NCBI RefSeq assembly: GCF_024508665.1
Contig: NZ_JANINP010000006.1
Span: forward strand, 682,001 to 746,000
DNA from: Sphingomonas sp.
Lineage (GTDB): Bacteria; Pseudomonadota; Alphaproteobacteria; Sphingomonadales; Sphingomonadaceae
Direction: 5' to 3'
Length of the DNA: 64,000 bases
In this document: in pieces, positions 27,250-35,900 of the stretch
Layout: each line of letters starts with the position of its first letter
Position numbering within the stretch: position 1 is the first letter of the stretch
Notes under the pieces: generated by a model
Database searches by the model: none
Told to the model about the DNA's origin: nothing
Seen by the model: only the letters and a program-made list of their open reading frames with translations
Position numbers and translations under genes: made by a program

Positions 27250-27705
27250 TATCGCTTCCCCCTTCGTCGCGGCGCGATCGCCGCCCGGCGCTTCACCCCG
27301 ACTTGATCAGTGTTGCACGGATAGCTTAGTCCCGGAAGCAAGTACTGTCGCGGGCGGATCAACTGCGTTCAGCGCCGATGGGCGTATTCGATAGACCTGC
27401 AGCTTCGGCATGCCCCGACCGCGACACAGGCGTTTGCTGAGGCGCATGCACGCCGGCTCGGAGCTCGCCCGTGCCGATCCCCGACCTGGCTGGATTGCGA
27501 ACTGGTATCGCTCCCTCGGTTCGCGACGTGATGTCGGAAAAGCGTTGGCGCAGCAGGCGCAATGGCTGATCGACGCAGGGTTGGCCGCGCGCGGCGGGGC
27601 GCGTATGGCTGACCACGGAGCGGTGGGTTGCCCCCGAAATCATTGCGGCTATCTAGCATTAGGCCCCGTGATCGTGTGGCGGGGGTGACAATAGCCGGGG
27701 GCAAG
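27250..27705. other. Intergenic region containing relaxase debris
   Basis: 456 bp between the DUF6236 gene and the HEPN-like/ATPase pair. No intact gene is present. Its middle encodes, in broken plus-strand frames, pieces of a DUF3363-type relaxase (separate entry). The ORFs drawn over it in the track are shadows of this debris. Confidence 0.6.
27377..27603 (+). pseudogene. Decayed relaxase (DUF3363) fragment
   Basis: One plus frame reads YSIDLQLRHAPTATQAFAEA then HARRLGA, matching YSVDLHLRHDPTASEAYAAS of the intact relaxase at 48-50 kb. About 50 residues are then missing. The same frame continues SPTWLDCELV (intact: APTWLDRELA) and stops, and after a frameshift RDVGKALAQQAQWLIDAGLAA matches REVRTALAARRQWLIEQQLAA. 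This is a remnant with an internal deletion and a frameshift, evidence of an earlier mobile element here. Confidence 0.75.
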
Positions 27706-28425
27706 ATGGCAGCGAAGGCGCCGCGAGAGATCATTGAGGGGCTGCACGCGCAGTGCGCCGGAGTTGTTAGCCAAACATACGCAGATGGCCGCGAGGCGCT
27801 TCTAGCCCAGCGGTACGACTTCCTGGCAGACCTCGAAACCTGGTCCAGTGTGCTTCTGGATCGGCCAGAAAACGCATTGTTCGAGGTGGCGCAGCGGGAA
27901 TACATCGTCTCGATGCTCAGCCTGGCGCAAGGCTTATATCGGAATGCCTTTAAGGGATTGCGGCTGGTCCTCGAGCTCTATCTCCAGGGTGTTCTACTCT
28001 CGTCAGATCCGATCGGGCGCGCTGAGTGGCTACGTAACGCCAAGGACACCTATTGGAGCAGCATAGTGGATGAGGAGAATGGGGTTTTCACTGTCCGCTT
28101 CGCACGGGCCTTCTTTCCTCAGATCGAAGAGCGAGTCGGAGCATTTCGCGGAGTGGCCAAGGGGTTATACCGTGAGCTGTCGGAGTGCACGCATGGCAAC
28201 GTACCCAGCGCGATCCAGCTTCCGGAGAACATTCGCTTCGATGTCGATGTCTTCAACACTTGGTGTGAGAAGGCGGACACGCTCCGCCCAGTCGTGCATT
28301 TTGCTCTAGCGATGAGATATTTGAACGAGCTATCCGCTGGTCAATTCTCGGCGGTCGAGACGCTGCTGCTTGACCGCCTAGGAGACATCAACGTGATACG
28401 GGAGCGACTTGGGGGACCAATCTGA
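27706..28425 (+). CDS. HEPN-like helical protein, partner of the downstream ATPase
   Basis: 239-aa mostly helical protein. YRELSECTHGN fits the HEPN ribonuclease pattern R-x(4-6)-H and resembles the HGN signature of uncharacterised Abi/DUF-type families. No other domain is recognised. The ATG at 27706 is the likely start, with a weak GGGGGC site; an upstream in-frame GTG is possible. The stop overlaps the ATPase start (TGATG), so the two genes are translationally coupled and probably form one toxin/ATPase system. The HEPN assignment is inference from a short motif. Confidence 0.6.
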   Translation: MAAKAPREIIEGLHAQCAGVVSQTYADGREALLAQRYDFLADLETWSSVLLDRPENALFEVAQREYIVSMLSLAQGLYRNAFKGLRLVLELYLQGVLLSSDPIGRAEWLRNAKDTYWSSIVDEENGVFTVRFARAFFPQIEERVGAFRGVAKGLYRELSECTHGNVPSAIQLPENIRFDVDVFNTWCEKADTLRPVVHFALAMRYLNELSAGQFSAVETLLLDRLGDINVIRERLGGPI

Positions 28426-30059
28426 TGGCTGCTATCGGCGCCGAGGACTTCATCATTCGGACCGAGGATATCCTCGCAAGTGAGACACTTAAGCTGTTTG
28501 TGCCGACGGCACGCGACGAACAGCTCGTCGTGCTCCTCAAGGGGCAAACCCCAGTAATCATCGAGGGCAGTCGCGGGACCGGCAAATCGATGCTGTTGCG
28601 CGTTTGCGAGCAGCAGCAACTCGCCTCGTATGAAAAGGACCGTGTTCTTCCGGTCTACGTGAGCTTCAACAAGAGTTCCCTGCTGAATTCGCCTAGCCCT
28701 AGGCAATTCGTGCATTGGATGTTGAGCCGCGTTTCCGCGGCGATATTCCGCGCGGTGCAGAAGCAAGGCCTCGTCGCGGGATCCTCGCGGGCGCTTCGTG
28801 TCCTCACAGGCGGCACCGATGAAAAGGCGGCGGCGACGGGCGAGACGAGGCTAGAAGAGATCGCCGAGGCCTTCGAAAAGTCCTACCTCACACCAGACTT
28901 GGAAATCGACGATGCTGGCGTTCCCACCGTCGAAAAGTTCCGCAACGCGATCGAGGACGTCTGCGAGGACTACGGCATTCGGCGCTTCAATCTACTTTTC
29001 GACGAGGCCGCCCACATCTTCAGACCCGAGCAGCAGCGCCAGTTTTTTACGCTCTTCAGGGATCTACGCTCGCCTCGGATGACCTGCAATGCTGCCGTTT
29101 ATCCCGGGGTTACGGCGTACGGGGGAGTGTTCGAGGGAACGCACGACGCTCAGATCGAGCAACTGACGCGCGATGTCATGGACCCCGACTACGCCAAGCA
29201 GATGCGTGAGATCGTGCTACGGCAGGCGAACTCGGCGCTGGCGGCCACTATCCAGAGTCGTGGCGAAAACTTCGACGCGCTGGCTTACGCAGTCAGCGGA
29301 AATCCGCGCCTGCTTCTCAAGATCGTCGCGCTTGCCGGTAAGCTTGCCACCGGTGAGGTCCAGAGCGTCATCAAGGAATTCTTTCGCGTCCAGATATGGG
29401 CCGAGCATAGCGGACTTGCCGAGCGCTACCCTGGCCACAAGGCTCTGATCGATTTCGGCCGCACGTTCATGGAAAACAACGCTATTCCAGAGGCGAAGAA
29501 AAAGAACGACGGATGGAGAGAGAATGAACGGGATATCCGGAGCAATGTCATCTGGATCTCCAAGGACGCCCCCGCCGCCGCCAAGGAGGCAATGCGGCTG
29601 CTTATGTACACTGGCGTGCTGTCTAGGATAGATGAGGGCTACAAGGGTAGCGGCAGCCAGATCGGCTCGCGCTATGCCATCAATATCGGCTGTCTCGTCG
29701 CTGGCGAGGTGTCGCCGATCCCCGTTATTGGTGAACTCCGGCGTTACAACACTCCTAAGCGCTTCACTGAGTTCGGCGGAAGCAATCCCCAATTCGCTGA
29801 GATTGACCGGCAGGTTGGGACGTCGATCGAGGCCGACCTGTCGGTCAATCTGACCGCTCTGCTGGCGAAATCCGTGACCAAGCTCGACTTGACTGATCAC
29901 CAGAAGAGGGCGCTGCAATCAGTTGAGCTCGACACCATTGGCAAGGCATTCGAGGCTTCGGAGGAGAAATATCAGGAGGCCAAGTACATCGGTCCGGTTA
30001 GATCACGGAGGATGAGGAATGTCGTGATGACCGCAGCGTTAGAATTCCTCTCCGGCTAA
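28425..30059 (+). CDS. ORC/CDC6-like AAA+ ATPase
   Basis: 544 aa. The P-loop VIIEGSRGTGKSMLLRV lies near residue 45, and RFNLLFDEAAHIF near 190 is the Walker B region. YAVSGNPRLLLKIVALAGKL resembles the lid helices of ORC/CDC6 or STAND-type ATPases. The C-terminal about 200 residues are unassigned. It is coupled to the HEPN-like gene by a 1-nt overlap. By analogy with other defence pairs, the ATPase may sense infection and release or activate the partner. That function is inferred. Confidence 0.7.
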   Translation: MAAIGAEDFIIRTEDILASETLKLFVPTARDEQLVVLLKGQTPVIIEGSRGTGKSMLLRVCEQQQLASYEKDRVLPVYVSFNKSSLLNSPSPRQFVHWMLSRVSAAIFRAVQKQGLVAGSSRALRVLTGGTDEKAAATGETRLEEIAEAFEKSYLTPDLEIDDAGVPTVEKFRNAIEDVCEDYGIRRFNLLFDEAAHIFRPEQQRQFFTLFRDLRSPRMTCNAAVYPGVTAYGGVFEGTHDAQIEQLTRDVMDPDYAKQMREIVLRQANSALAATIQSRGENFDALAYAVSGNPRLLLKIVALAGKLATGEVQSVIKEFFRVQIWAEHSGLAERYPGHKALIDFGRTFMENNAIPEAKKKNDGWRENERDIRSNVIWISKDAPAAAKEAMRLLMYTGVLSRIDEGYKGSGSQIGSRYAINIGCLVAGEVSPIPVIGELRRYNTPKRFTEFGGSNPQFAEIDRQVGTSIEADLSVNLTALLAKSVTKLDLTDHQKRALQSVELDTIGKAFEASEEKYQEAKYIGPVRSRRMRNVVMTAALEFLSG

Positions 30060-30170
30060 GCGACCGAACATGATCCTCTTTCGATGGGGATGTCGCGGCT
30101 TGGCGGAGATGGGGACGTGTGGGATCTGATCGGGCGCTCGCAAATCCGCTTCCCCTAGATGCGATCAGGA

Positions 30171-31028
30171 TTATTTCAGAAAGTTGGGAAGCTGTGCAAT
30201 TACTGCTTGCTCGTCAGCATAGCGGTGCTGAACGGCGTCGTGGATGCCCATTATCAGCGCCTTCATCGTTGCTAGCGATGATCCAAAATAGCTTTTGTCT
30301 ATGGTAATCGGCTCACCTGTCTTAGCCCTCGCTCGGTTCGTTGCCTTTTCGAGATAGCGCTGATCAACGATTCCTTGCGAGTGTACTAGTACATCTCGCG
30401 TGGCTTTTGCTTCGACGAATGCAAACATCACACTTTGATCGATTTCGATCTCGAGCACGTGCTTGGTATATCGTAAATAAGCGGACGGAGATGCGTAAAT
30501 CGCGCTTAAGATCCGCGATCTGACCCAGTCCTCGAGGATTTCTTCCTTCGATTTTCGAAGCAGCTCGCCAAGATGTATTTCGGCATCAGAAGGGCCATTC
30601 TTTAGGCCGCGCTCCAGTCGTTCTGGATACGCGCGCAACATAAGTTTAAGTATATTAGCGAGATAATCTTCCGTGATCGAAACCGCTAACATTAGAGATT
30701 TGCCGTATTCCTCTTGGCCGGCCATCCGCGAAAGTAAACTGGCCATTTGCTTTTTGTCGCGTCTGATCCGGGCCTCAGGACGGCTTCCGCCAGAGGGCAC
30801 GACGAAATGATGGTATGAGTTCTGATCATTCTTCCGCTCCAGCTGTTCTTGCCGCGCTATTAGAGCCGTCACTGTGATCTGCGTGCCGACATGCAAATCG
30901 TTCAAGCGCTTGATATAGCGATCTTTATAGCTTTTGAGACTTTTGGGCTCATTGGCAATGTGTTTTCTGGTCTTGGGCGCGCGCAGCTTGACTTGCCGCT
31001 TCGGTTGTCGAGTTCGTTCCTTGGCCAT
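30171..31028 (-). CDS. HEPN-domain protein at the end of the ssp operon
   Basis: 285 aa with a very basic N-terminus (about 1-35). Its C-terminal helical domain contains ATRDVLVHSQGIVDQRYLEK, a good match to the HEPN motif R-x4-H (RDVLVH) followed by the G-x-V/I-x-x-x-Y pattern of RiboL-PSP/MAE_28990-type HEPNs. The ATG follows the methyltransferase TAG directly, so it is the last gene of the phosphorothioation operon. Codon usage is visibly less GC-rich than its neighbours, suggesting separate acquisition. It may be an RNase effector that backs up the system. Confidence 0.68.
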   Translation of the reverse strand: MAKERTRQPKRQVKLRAPKTRKHIANEPKSLKSYKDRYIKRLNDLHVGTQITVTALIARQEQLERKNDQNSYHHFVVPSGGSRPEARIRRDKKQMASLLSRMAGQEEYGKSLMLAVSITEDYLANILKLMLRAYPERLERGLKNGPSDAEIHLGELLRKSKEEILEDWVRSRILSAIYASPSAYLRYTKHVLEIEIDQSVMFAFVEAKATRDVLVHSQGIVDQRYLEKATNRARAKTGEPITIDKSYFGSSLATMKALIMGIHDAVQHRYADEQAVIAQLPNFLK

Positions 31029-32441
31029 CTAATCGACCCGAATCATCAGCACGGTGTCAGCCAGTACGCGCTCCTTTCGAACTTTGGTCTCGGCTTCGCG
31101 CTGCGCGCGAGTGCGCGCTTTAAGTACCACGCTTTTGGCGATGAGCATGCGTCGAACTAGGTGTGTTCGCATCGTTTGGCGTTTGAGATCGACTGAAGTT
31201 GCAGAATTTGCGATGGGAAAGCGCACTTTGCGATCCTCCAGCGGGAGATACGTGACGTTGCGCTGAGCACTATCAATCCGAACCAAGCTATCCGAGTCTG
31301 GCTCGCCAGCGAGATAGGCGGCACATCCCAGGTATAATCGGAGCACTCCTGGAAGCTCGTCGCTTCGCCGTACATCGAGCAATAGACGCCCTTTTTGGTC
31401 AAGCCTGCCCATATCCTGCTCGGCGGCTTGCGCCATCGCCGCACTAACTCGGTTCTCGTCGCCCAGCGCCAGGAGATAGTCCATCGCGGCTGCCATGACC
31501 TCGCGCTGACTGCCAAAGTGCACTCGAATGTCGCGCACCATCGCTGAGCTCGGCCGTTCCGCCGTGGTCGAGCGGTTGAGCCGGGCAAGCGCATAGTGAA
31601 CGAGCAGATCTTCGCGCATCGCCGCGGCAGCTGTGTCGAGCTGTTCCGGGCTCAACTGCTCCTGCAACATCAAGTCTAGTGCGCGCTGCAGCGACACACG
31701 TTCGCGTGCCAGCTGTTCAAGCACTGCAGATGGCACCTCTTCAGCTGCCGGAAGCCGACCACGCAGCAAGGTGAGTTCGGCGAGCGCCTCAAGCGCCTCT
31801 ATGATCCGTTCGCTGGCAGCGGGTTGAAGCGACCGCCCGCGCCGCTCGCGTTGGTTGCGGTACTCCAGCGTACTGGCACGGCGACCGATCCGCCGACGCA
31901 ACAAAAATTCCTCTTCGTCTTCGCTCTCGCGAAAAACGAAGAAGATTCCCGGCGCTGCCGACACTGGCGCCTTACCCACCGTGCTGCTGATCAGCTCGCG
32001 CAACTCGGGTTGTGAAAAGTACTTCTGAAACGTATCGCGGCTCGTCAGGTAGCCGTCCCGATAGAGTCTGAGGCCGTCGGTTGGAACCTGGCCGACAATC
32101 ATTGTCGAGACAGCGAGGACCCTGCCAGTCAGGACCCAGGCTGCTTCCAATGCGTGGCGTCGCTCGCCAACGTCTTCGATGACATTGAGGACGAAGCCGA
32201 GATTGACAACGTCAGCCGATCTGCGCGGATTGTCGGCGCAAAAATGGGGATCCCACCCCGCTGCCACGATCCCTGCGGCGGCGAGAGCTCTCAGGTCGTC
32301 GCCTTGACCGCAGCCATAGTCGAATACCGTGACGCCCGCCTGAATCACGCCGTGCTGGACCATAAGCGACATGGGCTGCGATAGCGTATGGCGCACCATC
32401 GCGGTGCGGTGGCGCTGAACCTGTTCGGCTTGGATCGTCAA
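31029..32441 (-). CDS. DNA phosphorothioation-associated putative methyltransferase
   Basis: SAM-binding motif VFDYGCGQGDDLRAL, then AAGWDPHFCADNPRRSADVVNLGFV and NVIED, the signature of the methyltransferase family accompanying dnd/ssp loci. The C-terminal half is helical with RLYLGCAAYLAGEPDSDSLV. The start is placed at TTG 32441, overlapping the upstream stop (TTGA); the ORF-track Met (32492) would overlap that gene by 55 nt. Its substrate is unknown; it is not required for sulfur insertion. Homologues I recall carry the domain of the preceding small protein in the same chain. Confidence 0.78.
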   Translation of the reverse strand: MTIQAEQVQRHRTAMVRHTLSQPMSLMVQHGVIQAGVTVFDYGCGQGDDLRALAAAGIVAAGWDPHFCADNPRRSADVVNLGFVLNVIEDVGERRHALEAAWVLTGRVLAVSTMIVGQVPTDGLRLYRDGYLTSRDTFQKYFSQPELRELISSTVGKAPVSAAPGIFFVFRESEDEEEFLLRRRIGRRASTLEYRNQRERRGRSLQPAASERIIEALEALAELTLLRGRLPAAEEVPSAVLEQLARERVSLQRALDLMLQEQLSPEQLDTAAAAMREDLLVHYALARLNRSTTAERPSSAMVRDIRVHFGSQREVMAAAMDYLLALGDENRVSAAMAQAAEQDMGRLDQKGRLLLDVRRSDELPGVLRLYLGCAAYLAGEPDSDSLVRIDSAQRNVTYLPLEDRKVRFPIANSATSVDLKRQTMRTHLVRRMLIAKSVVLKARTRAQREAETKVRKERVLADTVLMIRVD

Positions 32442-32911
32442 AAGGGTTGCCCCTGCGGATCGCGGCGTGCGCTGGCGAGCATTGCAAGCCATGCGTTGCG
32501 CCGCCCAATGCGGTTGTGATCGCGAAACAGCCCAAGCCTTTCAAGGTCCGCCGTCAGTTCGGCCCAGCGCTCACGTCCGGGATAGCTGTCAGCGACAAGT
32601 AGTTCCTTGCGATGAAGGATGAGCGGATTGAGCGACCTTTGATAGTCGGTATAGCGCACGCTGCGCGCGCCGATATCGATCAGGGCCGCTCGCGCGAGGG
32701 CGGGGAATGCCTCGGTATCGAACAGGGGATAGTCGAGTAGTCCGACAATATCGCCAGATTCAATTCGTGCCACGCTCCACTCGAATTCCTCTGCGAGCCG
32801 GCTTGCACGTTCGACCAGCACCTTTTCTGAGGGTGGCAGGCGTCCAAGTGCGCTGACATGAACATAAAGCGCGCCGCGCACCCGTTTTCCGACTGCACTA
32901 TCGCCGTTCAT
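32438..32911 (-). CDS. Small phosphorothioation-associated protein (separate domain of the methyltransferase family)
   Basis: 157 aa beginning MNGDSAVGKRVRGALYVHVS. The blocks ALYVHVSALGRLPP, RYTDYQRSLNPLILHRKELL and LERLGLFRDHNRIGRR resemble a region I associate with phosphorothioation-associated methyltransferase proteins. Here it is a separate gene between sspH and the methyltransferase. The ATG at 32911 overlaps the sspH stop (ATGA), and its own stop overlaps the next start (TTGA). The role is unknown; it probably works as a complex with the methyltransferase. Confidence 0.65.
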   Translation of the reverse strand: MNGDSAVGKRVRGALYVHVSALGRLPPSEKVLVERASRLAEEFEWSVARIESGDIVGLLDYPLFDTEAFPALARAALIDIGARSVRYTDYQRSLNPLILHRKELLVADSYPGRERWAELTADLERLGLFRDHNRIGRRNAWLAMLASARRDPQGQPF

Positions 32912-35900
32912 TGTTCGGTGGTGGTGCCGCGCTCCCACGTCGCGACGATTGCATCGACCAGCTCCTCGACATCATCTTCCCCGATGAAGGGGACCTGCGC
33001 ATATATCTTCTCGTCACTATCGAGCTTGGCGATCAAATGGCCCTTGCCGAGCAGCCTGTCCGCGCCCTTTTCGCCAAGCGCGATTTTCGAGCTGCCTTCA
33101 TCGGGCAAACGAAGGATCAAGCGGTTGCCGAGGTTGGTGCGCAGCTGCATCGTCATGACTTGCACATCGGCGCGTTGGTAGATCATCACCAAGTGCAAGC
33201 CAGCGGCCCGCGCCTTGGTCGCGATCTTGTTGAGTAGCGCTTCGACCTCCTTCTTGAAGTCGTCGTCTTGCATCCAATTGGCGACCTCGTCGAAGAAGAC
33301 GACCACGCGCGGCAAGCGTTCGCTGCGCGATACGCGCTTGTTGAACTGATCGATGTTGCGGAAGCCGCGCTCCGAAATTTGCTCGTGTCGCTCTTCCATC
33401 TCGATGACGAGCTTCTGGAACAACGCCACCGTCTCGGCCTGGTCGGATACAATGCCGCCGCGCAGATGCGGTAGCCGTCGTGCCCAGTTATAGTCTAGGC
33501 CACGCTTGGGGTCGATCAGATAAAGCTCGATCTCGTCGGGCGCGTTGCGCGCGCACAGGTCGAGCATGAGGTTGGTGACCAATATTCCCTTGCCGCTGCC
33601 TGTGCTCCCGGACACCAGGGTGTGCGGTGCCGCTCGCTCCTGACCGCCAAAATCGCCAGCCAGCGGCAGGTAGAGCAATTTGCCGTCGTCTTCCTTCTCG
33701 CCGATGACCGGCGCAAACCGTTCCACAGGGCCAGCATCCACGCTCGGCACTTGGCGCAGCCATGCATCGGCAAGGTGGAGGATCGCGCGCTCGGGTCGTC
33801 GTACCGCGATCGCGATGCTGCCGGGCTGCGGGCTGATCCGCAAAATGTCGATCCGGTGTCTCGTGAGCAGATCGGTCTGCCTTCGCTCGAGCCAACTCAC
33901 GGTCAGTGTCCGCGCGCCGACGTAGATCAGGCCGCTGTTCGGTGTCAGCCGCGAGTCCAGGATCGGAGCATCCATCCCCTCCGACTGCAGCGCATTTTGC
34001 AGGTCCTGCACGATCTGCCGGAGCCAAGCTTCGCCCTGTGCTTGATCTTCGACGCGGCTCATGCGGGCAAGCGTGCCCGCAATCGCTGGTGGCCAGCCTG
34101 ACGCTCCCTCGGTATCGCCGGCCGCGATTTGAATCGCCGACTGCGCTGCGGGTCCCACGGCCGGATCGTCCGCAGAGCTTTCCGCTACGGCCTTGCCTGG
34201 TGTCTCGCTTTGGGCGGATTGTGAGGCGGTTACCGAGGCGACAGCGGATGATGCAGCCCCAGTACGCGGTGCCGAAGCGTTGTGCATTGCAGCCGAGTTC
34301 GCGCCGCTTGGAGATGGCGTCGGCACTGGTGGCGGTGACGGCGGTCCGTCTTCGCTGGCTACTGGCGGCTTCCCTCCATCGCCGCTTCCGCCGATGGGCC
34401 AATCCCCAGGAAGCGGCAATGGTGGAGCTGGCTTGTCCTCACCGAGCGCTGTCAGCAGTTCCACCACCTCGGCCTGACCATGCACCCATTGTGCAACCGG
34501 CCGGCGCTCCTCGGCCGGCATATCACGATCTGGCATGACCGCTGTGCTGGGTGGGCTCGCCAGGTCGTAGCTGAACACCATGGAATGACCGCTGACCTCG
34601 ATCCGCACGCTCTGCTGACGTAGCGCTTCGATCCACTCCAGCTGCGACATGCCAGCGACAGTATCGAATGGATCCATTTGCTCGAGCAGCATGTCCGCGA
34701 TGCGGTTGCGCCAGATTGACGGGTCGAGACTCGTCTCGGGAAGCAGGAGCCGACGATGCATCTCCGTGAAGGTCGCTTCAAGCTGCCGCAGCGACGTCGT
34801 CCGCATCTTGTTGAGCGAGGAGGCCGTTCCGTACTTGGCCTCCGCGATGACGATCTTGATTACAGGCTCGCCAGCGACACTCGTGAAAGCGACCGACAGG
34901 ATATCCGCCATTTCACCGCGTAGGTCGAGCCAGTGCCGATTGTCGTCGAGGAAGAACCACGCGGCCGCATAGTCTTCACTCTCGGCAAACCAGCCTTCGA
35001 GGCGCCGCTCGGCAAGCACGAGCCCGATCAGCTCCTGAGCGAAATTCCACCACTGCGCGGCCTTCATCACCACGGCGCCCGATAGTCGCGCGGCAATTGC
35101 ATGCAGGCGCTTTAGAACGGCGTTGCGCAGTTCGAGCGATGCGTTGGGTAGCAACTTCGCCAGATCGTTATTCAACCGGTCACCGAGGTCCGTGCTGCTG
35201 ACCTCGGCCGAGACGATCACGTTGTGGGCCGAATTGGGCGTCGAGAAGTAGCGGATGATCCGCCGGTCATCCTGCACGATCAGGCGGCGATCGGCGATGC
35301 GGTCGAACGTTACCACCCAGTTGGCAAGTGCGTGCGCGCGCTTGAGCACGTCCGCCACGCCAGTATCGACAAATTCAACCCAGCGAAGCGGCAACCACGG
35401 GGCAGTCCGAGCGGTATTCTGGCGAACGAGCACATCGTGAAGCGCGTTGGTCCAGGCGACCACAGCCGACGGTTGCACGGTGGCGGTCAAATATAAACCG
35501 GATTCGACGCTACGCTTCTTGAATGGCAGTCGCTTCGATCGCGCAGTGGGGATATGCGTGCCGAACGCAACTTCTTCAGTGATTGGGTCCCCTTCAACCC
35601 AGCGCACCAAGGCCGAGCGTGCAATCACATCCTGGAGAAGCACCAGATCGCTGCCTTTGCTCGTTTCCGACGAGGTTAGCCGGTCCGGGCCCACCAGACT
35701 GATGCGCAACCGTGACATGAAGGAGCGGCTGGGATCGCCGGCCGTGGCATTGTCGAAGTCCGATGCCATGCGCCGATTTTGGCTCTCATAGAGTTCACGC
35801 AACCGCGCCGGATCATCGTGGGTCACAACCAGGTCGCAACGGACATCCGAATTTTCATCTACCAGCCGCGTCAGGCTCTTGGCCAGCAGCACCGGAATGT

